Positions 10,482 through 18,667 of a stretch of 64,000 nt of DNA are shown here, piece after piece. Source of the DNA: Stygiolobus caldivivus (lineage in GTDB: Archaea; Thermoproteota; Thermoprotei_A; Sulfolobales; Sulfolobaceae); NCBI RefSeq assembly GCF_019704315.1, contig NZ_AP024597.1, positions 2,764,501 to 2,828,500 on the forward strand. The letters run 5' to 3'. Position 1 is the first letter of the stretch. Every line of letters starts with the position of its first letter. The position numbers were made by a program, and so were the translations under genes. The notes under the pieces were generated by a model. It did not search any database and was not told the origin of the DNA. It saw only the letters and a program-made list of their open reading frames with translations.

Positions 10482-10646
10482 TGATGTCGGTTACTAGGTA
10501 CTTACTTTTTTGTCCTCTACCTAATGTCGAACGGTTTGGGCTCTGGGACTTCTGGTGAAAAAGTAAATAGTATTTAGACATTCAGTTAGTGACAACTCAG
10601 ACATACATAAGGACTTTAGATAAAATACTAACAGCAGTATAGCAAC

Positions 10647-10658
10647 CTAAATATATCC
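10647..10658 (+). promoter_or_regulatory. TATA box of the glutamine synthetase-like operon
   Basis: CTAAATATATCC centred about 26 bases before the ATG at 10678, consistent with a leaderless transcript. Confidence 0.5.
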
Positions 10659-10677
10659 GAAATCCCCTTTTCTAAAC

Positions 10678-11952
10678 ATGGGTTTAAGAGATAATTTAAA
10701 GGGAGTAAACATCCTGAGGTTCACATGGGTTGGACTTGACGGGATAATAAGGTCTAAGGGAGCTTACATCGACGAGGTAGACGACTTGGTGAAAACCGGG
10801 ATCGGGCTCACCATGGCAATGATGAGCTTCACGCCGATGGATTACATCTCCCCTTACGGGACCTTCGGTCCGGAAGCTGAGGACGTCTTCTTAACCCCAG
10901 ACCTCTCTACTCTCTCCGTATTTCCGCCCTCAGCAATGGTTATTTGTGACTTATACAAGGGAGGTTCACCTTGGGAGTATGACCCGAGGAGCACCCTTAA
11001 AAGGACAATTACAAAATACTCCGACTTCGAATTCAGGTCCTCATTTGAGGTAGAATTTTACTTAGTAAAAGACAGAAGACCTTACGATGACGCTAAATGT
11101 TTCGACTCCAGGGCTTTTTATACTAACACAATCGTCCCGGAAATAGCCGACACGGTGAAGGGCTTGGGCATAAACCCGTTAAGGGTCATAAAGGAGTATG
11201 GCCCCGGTCAATACGAGTTCGATATCCTGCACAAACCGGCTTTAAGGAGCGCGGATGAGGTGGTAATATTCAAGGAAGTGGCTAGGCAAGTAGCGAGTAA
11301 ATATGGAGTTGAGGCAATATTTATGCCTAAACCTTTCAACAGGTTAGCCGGTTCTGGGCTACACTTAAACTTCAGCATATGGAAGAACGGAAAGAACGTA
11401 TTTTACGATAAAAACGACTCCCTTAACTTGAGCGACCTCGCATATAATTTTTTGGCGGGGATTATGGAACACGCAAAAGCATTAACGGCAATTGCCGCAC
11501 CTACGGTCAATTCTTATAAGAGGCTCGTCCCGGGGTCGTGGGCCCCGACCAAAATCACTTATGGCTATAATAATAAGTCCGCAATGGTCAGGATACCCAC
11601 TCCCTACCCTAACTCTGCCGAAGTAGATAGGAGGATTGAATACAGGGTACCAGACCCGACGACCAACCCCTACCTACTTTTATCCGCGTTTATAGAGGCA
11701 GGGATGGACGGTATAGAGAGGGGGCTGAGACCGCCTTCTCCTACTAACGAAAACGCGTATTATAAGAAAGATATAGAAGATATTCCGAGCAACTTGAGGG
11801 AGGCTTTAAACGAACTGAAGAAAGACAATAGGTTAATAGAAAGGGTAGGGAGAAACATAGTCGAAGAATTTATACGTGTTAAGCTCGCTGAGGTCGAGGC
11901 GTATGAGAGCTATGTAACGGACTGGGAATACGATACGTATAAGGGTGTCTAA
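10678..11952 (+). CDS. glutamine synthetase-like ligase (probable gamma-glutamyl-amine/other ligase)
   Basis: 424 residues. GS landmarks are present: SSFEVEFYLV (metal Glu region), GPGQYEFDI, GSGLHLNFSIW, NSYKRLVPGSWAP and RIEYRVPDPTTNPYLLL. The second histidine of the usual GSGMHxH motif is Asn here, and GQHE is GQYE, so this is unlikely to be the housekeeping glutamine synthetase. Its TAA is immediately followed by the ATG of a FluG-type amidohydrolase, and a convergent amino acid permease lies next. The set suggests ATP-dependent glutamylation of an amine or related substrate followed by hydrolysis. The substrate cannot be read from the sequence. Confidence 0.85.
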   Translation: MGLRDNLKGVNILRFTWVGLDGIIRSKGAYIDEVDDLVKTGIGLTMAMMSFTPMDYISPYGTFGPEAEDVFLTPDLSTLSVFPPSAMVICDLYKGGSPWEYDPRSTLKRTITKYSDFEFRSSFEVEFYLVKDRRPYDDAKCFDSRAFYTNTIVPEIADTVKGLGINPLRVIKEYGPGQYEFDILHKPALRSADEVVIFKEVARQVASKYGVEAIFMPKPFNRLAGSGLHLNFSIWKNGKNVFYDKNDSLNLSDLAYNFLAGIMEHAKALTAIAAPTVNSYKRLVPGSWAPTKITYGYNNKSAMVRIPTPYPNSAEVDRRIEYRVPDPTTNPYLLLSAFIEAGMDGIERGLRPPSPTNENAYYKKDIEDIPSNLREALNELKKDNRLIERVGRNIVEEFIRVKLAEVEAYESYVTDWEYDTYKGV

Positions 11953-13011
11953 ATGATAATAGACGACCACCTCCACTGGTTTTCAGCGAGACCTATGAAC
12001 GAGAAAGAACTCGTAATGGCTGCTGCTGAAAGTTGGTCTGAGGACGAAGTCAACACAGATGTTTACACCATGAACCGTTTAAGGCCCTTTTACATTACTT
12101 TAAAGAAGAGGTTAAAGGGGCTCTTTGGTGATAACTTCATAGAAGAGAGGAATAAGATGGTCAAGGACGACCCGGTGAATTATGTAAAGTTCCTCTTTAA
12201 TGACGCTGGTATTGTGGGGCTTGTAATAGATGAAGGTTTCGGAAAAAAGGAGATGGAAATACCTATCAAGTATAAATTGCTTTACAGGGTAGAGACGTTA
12301 ATAGATAAAGGAGACCTCTTCCTCTTATCGTTCGATAAGGCTCTAGAGGTCTTTGAAGAGACTTTAAGGAGAAAAATATCTGAAGGTTATGCGGGGTTTA
12401 AATCAATAATTGCTTACAGAACCGGGTTAAAGGTCTCATGTGACGAGGATTTAGCAAGAGCTGATTTCGCGTCTAAGAGGGCTGAATGGTTCGGCCGTGT
12501 ATCAAAAGGTTTCAGGGATTTCCTATTGTGTAAAACACTTGAAATAGCTAAGGAGTTAAAAGTACCAGTCCAGATACATACGGGCGCTGGTGATAGGGAC
12601 ATTAAACTTGAGTTAACCAGACCATCGTATTTGACCGACCTCGTAAGAAAATATGAGGGCAGTGTCGTCTTTGTCCACGCCGGTTATCCATACCATAGAG
12701 AGTCCGCATGGATGAGCTACATATTCCCCTCTGTCTACCTCGACGTGTCCCAAGTGGTCCCCTTCGCTCCGCTCGCCTCGTTTTCCGTCCTTAAGGAGGT
12801 CTATGAAGTAGCTCCTATAAATAAGGTCATGTTCGGGTCGGACGCATTCAGAATTCCGGAAGTCGCATGGCTTGCAGCCCATCTGGCGAAGGAAGGTTTT
12901 AATGAGCTGAAAGACGAAATGGAGAGGAGGAAACTATTCGAGGTGGAAGACCTAGAGGAAATGGAGAGGAGATTTTTCTACTCAAACGCTGCAAGACTAT
13001 ATAACTTTTGA
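11953..13011 (+). CDS. amidohydrolase family 2, FluG N-domain-like
   Basis: 352 residues. H6-x-H8 at the N-terminus, PVQIHTGAGD near residue 208, FVHAGYP near 241 and FGSDAF near 296 give the metal-binding pattern of a TIM-barrel amidohydrolase. In FluG-type proteins an amidohydrolase domain precedes a glutamine synthetase-like domain in one chain; here the same two parts are separate genes, in reverse order, with no base between stop and start. It probably hydrolyses a glutamyl-amide or a related compound made or used by the ligase. Confidence 0.82.
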   Translation: MIIDDHLHWFSARPMNEKELVMAAAESWSEDEVNTDVYTMNRLRPFYITLKKRLKGLFGDNFIEERNKMVKDDPVNYVKFLFNDAGIVGLVIDEGFGKKEMEIPIKYKLLYRVETLIDKGDLFLLSFDKALEVFEETLRRKISEGYAGFKSIIAYRTGLKVSCDEDLARADFASKRAEWFGRVSKGFRDFLLCKTLEIAKELKVPVQIHTGAGDRDIKLELTRPSYLTDLVRKYEGSVVFVHAGYPYHRESAWMSYIFPSVYLDVSQVVPFAPLASFSVLKEVYEVAPINKVMFGSDAFRIPEVAWLAAHLAKEGFNELKDEMERRKLFEVEDLEEMERRFFYSNAARLYNF

Positions 13012-13024
13012 ATTAATCTATACA

Positions 13025-14554
13025 TTATATTTTTAATTTTATCCCGCTTAGATACCCTACGTAGAAGAACAATAGAGATATTAAAAATACAGTGATCAAG
13101 TCGAATGGGTAAGGGATTAAGTCCATCCCTCCGAATGAACCTAGGACGGATATCAGCAGTATTGATAGTAACCAACCCACATACCAGGCCCCTCTCTTGA
13201 CCTGCATTAAGACAAACCTCCCGTACCTCACCTCGTAATATAGGTAGATAGGGATCCCCGCAAGTACTGACCCTATAGTATAAAGAGTAGTAGGATAAGA
13301 TGCCCAGTATATCATGAGCCCGCCGGCAGCAAACGCGATTGCTGATAAAATTCTCGCATATCTTATTCTAAACGGCCTCTCTCTATTACCGTCTATTTCT
13401 CTTAATACAGCTAGGGAAACAGCAGCCGGTGCATAGCTCACCACACTAGCTACTGAGAAAATACCGGCCTCGGACAGGAACTGTGGGAACGCTATCATAT
13501 AGGTTACTCCAAACACTAATGAGACTATTAACGCGATGTAGGGGACGCCTTTATTATTCAACCTTAAGAACGTCTTCGGCATATAACCGTTTTTCGCATT
13601 TGCATATAACACTCTAGCTGCTGAACCAAAGTAAATTAAGGTCGACGAAATAGAGGCAATTACAGCTATAATAAAGAAATAGACACCGAGCATATATAGT
13701 TTTCCTGAGAACTCCTGAGGTATAGGTGCGGACAAAGTCGATATATAAGTCCAATTAAACGGCTTAGTCCCGATTGCATTCCAGTCAAGGGCCCCCAGAA
13801 ATACTACGGACAGTCCCGTGAATATCAAGAACGAGAGGACTATGGAGATAATTACAGCCCTCGGTATATCTCTTCCGGGATTTTTCATCTCCTCTCCATA
13901 GTCGATGGGCTGTCTAAAACCTGCATATGCGTAGACAGTTATTGACGATGCTATTAACGCCCCTGAAATCCCGAAAGGTGCAATTCCGCCGTAATTTTGG
14001 GGAGGAGTAAAGTTAGAGGGGTGGAAAACCAGTATCGGGGTTATTATAATAAATGCTACTATACCTACTACTTTTATCCATGTCATAGTGTCGTTGACAT
14101 TAGCGACTAATTTAACCCCTGAGTACTGTATCATAAAAAAAGATACCAAGAACAATACTGTTACTGTTTCACCTAGCAAAGTCAGGGAGCCGTTACTGTA
14201 AAGTTGCGGAAAGAAGAAGGACAAGTATTCTACGATAGCTACTGTCTCAGAGATCACGGCCATAAAGTACCCTATAAACGTCCCCCATGCGTTAAAGAAG
14301 CTTGCAAATGCTCCGTGGGAGAAGTGTAAATACCTCACGACTCCACCGGTCTCTGGATAAGTGGAACCTAGCTCAGCAAATATTAAACCTAATAGGGACA
14401 TAATGACCAGACCTATTAACCACGCTAGTATTCCAATAGGACCGCCGTCAGAGAAAACTATCGCGGGGATAAATGGGACAGCTGAACCTAAGATCCCCCC
14501 TAAGGACATGAAAGCTGCGGATATGGGCCCTATTTCTCGCTTAAACTCGGCCAT
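13025..14554 (-). CDS. APC-family amino acid/amine permease
   Basis: About 509 residues from the preferred ATG at 14554 (protein begins MAEFKREIGPISAAFMSLGG). The frame opens 27 residues earlier at 14635, but that extension is polar and contains TTTAAAG/TTTAAAC promoter-like sequence. There are about 12 hydrophobic segments. The first, with GGILGSAV, is the usual substrate-binding first helix of the superfamily. Ends 13 bases from the convergent amidohydrolase gene. Import of the amine or amino acid used by the neighbouring ligase/amidohydrolase is a reasonable guess. Confidence 0.85.
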   Translation of the reverse strand: MAEFKREIGPISAAFMSLGGILGSAVPFIPAIVFSDGGPIGILAWLIGLVIMSLLGLIFAELGSTYPETGGVVRYLHFSHGAFASFFNAWGTFIGYFMAVISETVAIVEYLSFFFPQLYSNGSLTLLGETVTVLFLVSFFMIQYSGVKLVANVNDTMTWIKVVGIVAFIIITPILVFHPSNFTPPQNYGGIAPFGISGALIASSITVYAYAGFRQPIDYGEEMKNPGRDIPRAVIISIVLSFLIFTGLSVVFLGALDWNAIGTKPFNWTYISTLSAPIPQEFSGKLYMLGVYFFIIAVIASISSTLIYFGSAARVLYANAKNGYMPKTFLRLNNKGVPYIALIVSLVFGVTYMIAFPQFLSEAGIFSVASVVSYAPAAVSLAVLREIDGNRERPFRIRYARILSAIAFAAGGLMIYWASYPTTLYTIGSVLAGIPIYLYYEVRYGRFVLMQVKRGAWYVGWLLSILLISVLGSFGGMDLIPYPFDLITVFLISLLFFYVGYLSGIKLKI

Positions 14555-15032
14555 AGAATAAAGTTTAAAGGACCAGTCTTTAAAGTCTTTATAGTCTGTT
14601 TCATAATAGATGGAGGATGGACATAGTGTCGTCACTAGGGGTATTTATATTTCCACACTCACATTAGGACATATAAGACTTTTCTTAGCATCTTCTCCAT
14701 ATAGAGATTTTTATTAATTAATAAATTTATACCATATTGAAAACATTATCTCACTACTCTCATGATATGTATGAATAAACGTTAATTTTCCTTCCTGCTT
14801 ATCCCTTAGTCTGTTATTTCTGATAAAGATTATAATTGCCGAAAAATTAACAAGGGTTAACGATTTCGTATTACCCTGTGACTCATCGAGATTTATGCAA
14901 AATTCCTTAGTAGTGTCTAACCTTTAGGATTGTAAATACCTCTGTAAATAAAAGCCATCTGTCTTAATACGATAAAACAATATAAGCGTCACCTTTAGAC
15001 GAATTAAATAGTAAGGACCTTTCAACATCAGT

Positions 15033-15444
15033 TAGTATTTTACGTAAAGTCCTTACGTCGACATATTTTTGTTATACTTAGTAGGATTTAAAGGCTAAGG
15101 TAGAACCCTATCATCAGCAACAATTTATGCTCCCCAACGAGATGAGCAAATACTCGCTGGTGATTTACCTTTAAAGCGTGAAGAGGTATAGTATAACTAT
15201 ATGGATATATGGTATAACGTTATGTTATATATTATATCAACTCATACTTCCTCAGTCTATGAAGGACAACGGTAGCTTCAACTTAAGGTACACATTCCCT
15301 ATGTATATGACCATAATGTTGTCCTCTAGTGCCCGGTTGAGTATATAAGATCCTCAAACATATAACGTAAATATTAAGGTATAAGTATTGAGGGAAATAT
15401 CCAAAGATAATACTCAGCTGCCACTATTTTTCAATAAATGCTAA
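15033..15444 (+). repeat. composite intergenic element, longest form (412 bp)
   Basis: Left end TAGTATTTTACGTAAAG and right end TATTTTTCAATAAATGCTAAC match the ends of the other copies. The palindromic unit 15244-15346 lies inside. It is longer than the short form by 238 bases, more than the palindromic unit alone, so extra sequence is present. Confidence 0.45.
15244..15346 (+). repeat. palindromic unit A (copy 2)
   Basis: The left arm has CTCAGTCTATGAAGGACAAC and the right arm GTTGTCCTCTAGTGCCCGGT; GAAGGACAAC and GTTGTCCTCT are complementary. The interior TTCAACTTAAGGTACA matches TTTAACTTAAGGCGTA in the 56 kb copy. Confidence 0.6.
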
Positions 15445-15853
15445 CTAGTTTAGCTCCAAATGTAAATTAGATTGTGCCTAATCTATCGTTAGTAAAGGTA
15501 TGCCTAACAAGTTTTGGATAGCAAACAAGTTCGCTAGGTACCGTAGATAATATCAGCGTAATGAAATCGTTATATGACGTTATGCGGAAAGAAGCTATAT
15601 CGCTTCTTGATATAAAGTAAGGTCAAAACGAGCTCAATCGTTACGGCTTATATGTTCAGCCCTTAAAAGCTTACAAAGTGACAATACTACATAGAGGAAT
15701 AGTACACGGAGGACCGGAAACAATAATAAGGCTGACTATTTATGACCAAGGGGATAGTCAAACAAACCTTACCTTGAAGAACTAAGGAGTAATTAGATAA
15801 GAGAAATGTGTCCTATTGGGGCAACGTATCCGAGTTATTAAAAAAGTTTAAAT

Positions 15854-17200
15854 TTATTTAGAAATATCCTCCAGTCTTCTCCCTGTAGTCCTTGGTCCTA
15901 ATAGTCCAATATCTAGTGACACTATAGCTATGAAGAGCCAGATAATTCCGAAAGTCGCTAAGAGGCCTAAAGGCAGGAAGAAGGCTGTTATTATAAGGAC
16001 AAGTATTGATGTGGAAAACCTACTTATACTGTAAACCAGACCGGCACCAGTAGACCTAACTCTGGTGGGAAAAATCTCTGCTTGGTATGTGTGGAAGAAG
16101 TTAGAGAAGTTCCATAAGCTAAACGCTACAAGGAAACCCAACAATACGGTTAGTGCAACGTTAGGGGAGAGGGCAAATGCAGTTCCAAGTACTCCGGCAG
16201 ATATTGCAGAGCCTATAATACCATACTTCCTGTCTACTTTGTCTATTATGAAGTAGTTAAATATACTACCTACAATGAACCCCGTGTATATTATCATTGT
16301 GAACAATAGGGAGTTGACGAGGCTTATACCCTTATCCAAGAGGAACTCTGGGGCTAGCACTACAAAGCCGTAAAAGACCCCTGACTGGAAAAATTGGAAG
16401 ATTATCATCATTATAGTCCTTTTCCTTAGCTCCTTTGAGAACAAGTCCGAGAACTTTGAGTGGGTTTCTATAGAGTCTACATTTTCCGGTTCCGGTAAGC
16501 TCTTACCCTCATTCATAACAGCCTCTTCCCACTTCCTGACTATCGCATCAGCCTCCTCAGCCCTTCCTTTACTTTCCAACCACCGTGGCGACTCGTCCAG
16601 CTTAGTCCTTAAAGCCCATACAATTAACGCTGCAACCCCCATAAACCATAAGGGTATCCTCCAAGAGTAATAGTTTAGACTACGGGAGGACAAGTACGTG
16701 ACCAAAGCAATCACCGGTGCCGATGTTACTGCAAGAGTATAGACTAAGGCTACTCCTCTACCTCTCACTTTTCCAGGCATCATTTCTGAAGTATAAGTAT
16801 CTACTAAAGGGAACTCACCACCAACACCGATACCCGCTATAAACATTAGTACCGAAATTACGTAAAAGTTGCTCATAAATCCCGCTATTATTGTCCCCAA
16901 GCCGAAGAGTAGTAGGTTTATTAAAAACGCTGTCTTCCTACCTTTTAAGTCGGCAAATCTGCCGAAGAATATACTCCCTACGGTTTCTCCTAAGAAAAAG
17001 GCAGTGGTTATTGCGGTGATCGCAACTGTTAGGTTTGGAAATAACACTTTAGAAATGACTGCGGCTATCACTCCGTTACCTAAAAGCATTAAAGTCTCTA
17101 CCCATTCTCCTCCCATCACTAAGAGGAGGAATTTATAATGAATGCTGCTTAACGGTAACCTTTCCATTCTACCTATAACGTTGACTTTAACCTTTGACAT
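15854..17200 (-). CDS. MFS transporter, metabolite/sugar:proton symporter type
   Basis: 448 residues with about 12 membrane segments. Loop motif GRFADLKGRKTAF between helices 2 and 3 and RWLESKGRAEEA after helix 6 are the MFS signatures of the metabolite:H+ symporter/sugar porter group. ERxFPTRVRSTG-type sequence (EIFPTRVRSTG) in the second half supports this. Substrate unknown. It stands alone between two long gaps. Confidence 0.87.
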   Translation of the reverse strand: MSKVKVNVIGRMERLPLSSIHYKFLLLVMGGEWVETLMLLGNGVIAAVISKVLFPNLTVAITAITTAFFLGETVGSIFFGRFADLKGRKTAFLINLLLFGLGTIIAGFMSNFYVISVLMFIAGIGVGGEFPLVDTYTSEMMPGKVRGRGVALVYTLAVTSAPVIALVTYLSSRSLNYYSWRIPLWFMGVAALIVWALRTKLDESPRWLESKGRAEEADAIVRKWEEAVMNEGKSLPEPENVDSIETHSKFSDLFSKELRKRTIMMIIFQFFQSGVFYGFVVLAPEFLLDKGISLVNSLLFTMIIYTGFIVGSIFNYFIIDKVDRKYGIIGSAISAGVLGTAFALSPNVALTVLLGFLVAFSLWNFSNFFHTYQAEIFPTRVRSTGAGLVYSISRFSTSILVLIITAFFLPLGLLATFGIIWLFIAIVSLDIGLLGPRTTGRRLEDISK

Positions 17201-17413
17201 AGCATTAATGTATGTAAGGATTTTGGTAATAAAGGGCTTTTTGAAAGACCTAACTATTAAAACAAGACAATTGAAAGTATGTTTGAATATGCTAAAGGAT
17301 AGTTATAAATTAAAAAATAATTAGAGTTGAAAATCTACGGCTATGTGACTTTACGATAAAATTGATCGAGGATCAAGGAAGTTTAACTCTTATAAACTTT
17401 GTACTCGTCTAGT

Positions 17414-17512
17414 TATACTCAGTTACTAAAGGGCAATCTCCCGTCATGCTCACGGCGAATATGTACGCTTTAAGTTAAAGGTCATGATGTCGTTTGATAC
17501 TCACAGAATATA
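17414..17512 (-). repeat. palindromic unit A (copy 3, diverged)
   Basis: TATACTCAGTTACTAAAGGGC is the arm sequence, and GTACGCTTTAAGTTAAAGGT is the reverse complement of the interior of the 56 kb copy. The other arm is eroded. Confidence 0.45.
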
Positions 17513-17863
17513 ATGAAGGGTAAGGGTGCTTAATGTAAAGCAGACACATTTAGCAAGTAGGGGACGAGAGCTTACCTTTCAGGGCCTGCTGAACATAACT
17601 ATAAACTCAATAAAGACCCCTCTAATTCTTGTTACCCTGCTTTTCTTCCGATAATGTCCTATAATAACAAGCTTCCCAGCGACCAATAAAATCAAGACTA
17701 AAACTTAAAATTGTATTATGTTAGGGCTACTATATTATTTTCTTAGCGTTCCAGTTATTAAGAAAGTCCGGTGTCTATCCATGTGAGGGTATAGTATAGA
17801 CTTTAACTTATTGGTTTTTACACGACCTCAGTTCGTCCCTTTAGTGCCTTCGTGGTTATACGA

Positions 17864-17893
17864 TATACTCGGTCAGTCTCTAAAAGACCAAGT
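17864..17893 (+). repeat. palindromic unit A fragment
   Basis: ATACTCGGTCAGTCTCTAAA resembles the left arm of unit A; the rest cannot be followed. Confidence 0.3.
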
Positions 17894-18146
17894 AGACCCG
17901 GTCTATTATATCAGTTAATACGTCTAACCTTGACGAGGAAACAACAGGGATTCATAAACAAAGGTAACGCAATTACGCGGATTGCCTAGCTCCTAAAGTC
18001 AAAATTAAGTATAAAAGATTTTACGAAAGTAGTCGAAGACCTCGTATACTCCTTTATACTAAGTCATTAAAATTCTTGAGTATAGCTAAGAAAATACCAT
18101 TTTTAAGCATTTAATTTAGTGAAAACACGTCTGGTATAGGGGTTTT

Positions 18147-18446
18147 ATGAAAAAAGCATCCTTATTTTCGGGCTATACACTCTCAAACAATTTAGTCAGG
18201 TTAAGCATGTACGAAGTAATGCCGTGTATCGTGAAGACCGTAACTAACCAAGTGATCACTTACGACGCCTTACGCGGGCTCTCAAAAAAGATACGTGAGA
18301 AAGAAGAGGAACTAGTAAAGGAAGGTATAGATAAGGGGTTTATAAACGACCTTGCTGAAGACGCAGAGAACGCAGACGGGGCTATATGTGGGAGTGAAGA
18401 AAGGATGAGAGCTTATATAGAGATCCTCTACGCGCTTGAACCTTGA
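18147..18446 (+). CDS. small hypothetical protein
   Basis: 99 residues, unrecognised. It has a neutral N-terminal third and a charged helical middle (residues ~50-80, many Lys/Glu). A TATA-like ATTTAATTTA lies about 30 bases before the ATG, and codon choice resembles the neighbours. Its end overlaps the 3' end of the convergent nuclease-helicase remnant by 19 bases. A second Met at residue 22 (MYEVMPC) could be the true start. A partner role for the adjacent defence-like gene is only a guess. Confidence 0.5.
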   Translation: MKKASLFSGYTLSNNLVRLSMYEVMPCIVKTVTNQVITYDALRGLSKKIREKEEELVKEGIDKGFINDLAEDAENADGAICGSEERMRAYIEILYALEP

Positions 18447-18667
18447 CTGATCAGCTTTTCCACAGCCTCCTCAGTACTTTTATCCTCAAAGAATACATAA
18501 ACTCCCTTAGTCCCCCTTGTCAACATTACGTAATACCTGTTCCTAAGCAAAGCCAATACTTTTTCCCTGCACTTTTTGTCCTTACACTTCTTGGCGATCT
18601 TCATCAACGAGTTCCTCCCTATGTAGTCGGTTATGGGGTCGGGGTCAAAAGTCCACCCCCCCCCCAT
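18428..18667 (-). pseudogene. C-terminal part of nuclease-helicase, out of frame
   Basis: This frame encodes the end of the DUF2075-type helicase: WTFDPDP, a Cys-containing basic stretch and RYYVMLTRGTKGVYVFFED, which is helicase motif VI and the usual C-terminus. It is in a different frame from the preceding 506 codons. The two overlap exactly at a run of ten G (C10 at 18656-18665). Removing one G would join them into one protein of about 577 residues. Confidence 0.75.

Larger units (their letters stand above)
10033..10677. other. intergenic region filled by repeat elements
   Basis: No credible gene. It contains a composite element at 10147-10414, a second, inverted element end at 10460-10481, and the promoter of the next gene at its right edge. 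Confidence 0.6.
14555..15853. other. intergenic region, no gene; contains long repeat element and possible gene debris
   Basis: No open frame with good codon use. A composite element occupies 15033-15444. Between about 15500 and 15800 short open stretches separated by stops can be read on the plus strand, perhaps a dead gene, but I could not assign a family. Confidence 0.5.
17201..18146. other. intergenic region, no gene; two palindromic-unit fragments
   Basis: No credible coding frame. Fragments of palindromic unit A lie at 17414-17512 and near 17864. A TATA-like ATTTAATTTA at about 18109 precedes the small gene at 18147. Confidence 0.5.

Noticed and set aside
10678-11952. Housekeeping glutamine synthetase (glnA)
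   Set aside because: The HxH motif is altered to HLN and the gene is coupled to a FluG-type amidohydrolase, so a specialised ligase is more likely.
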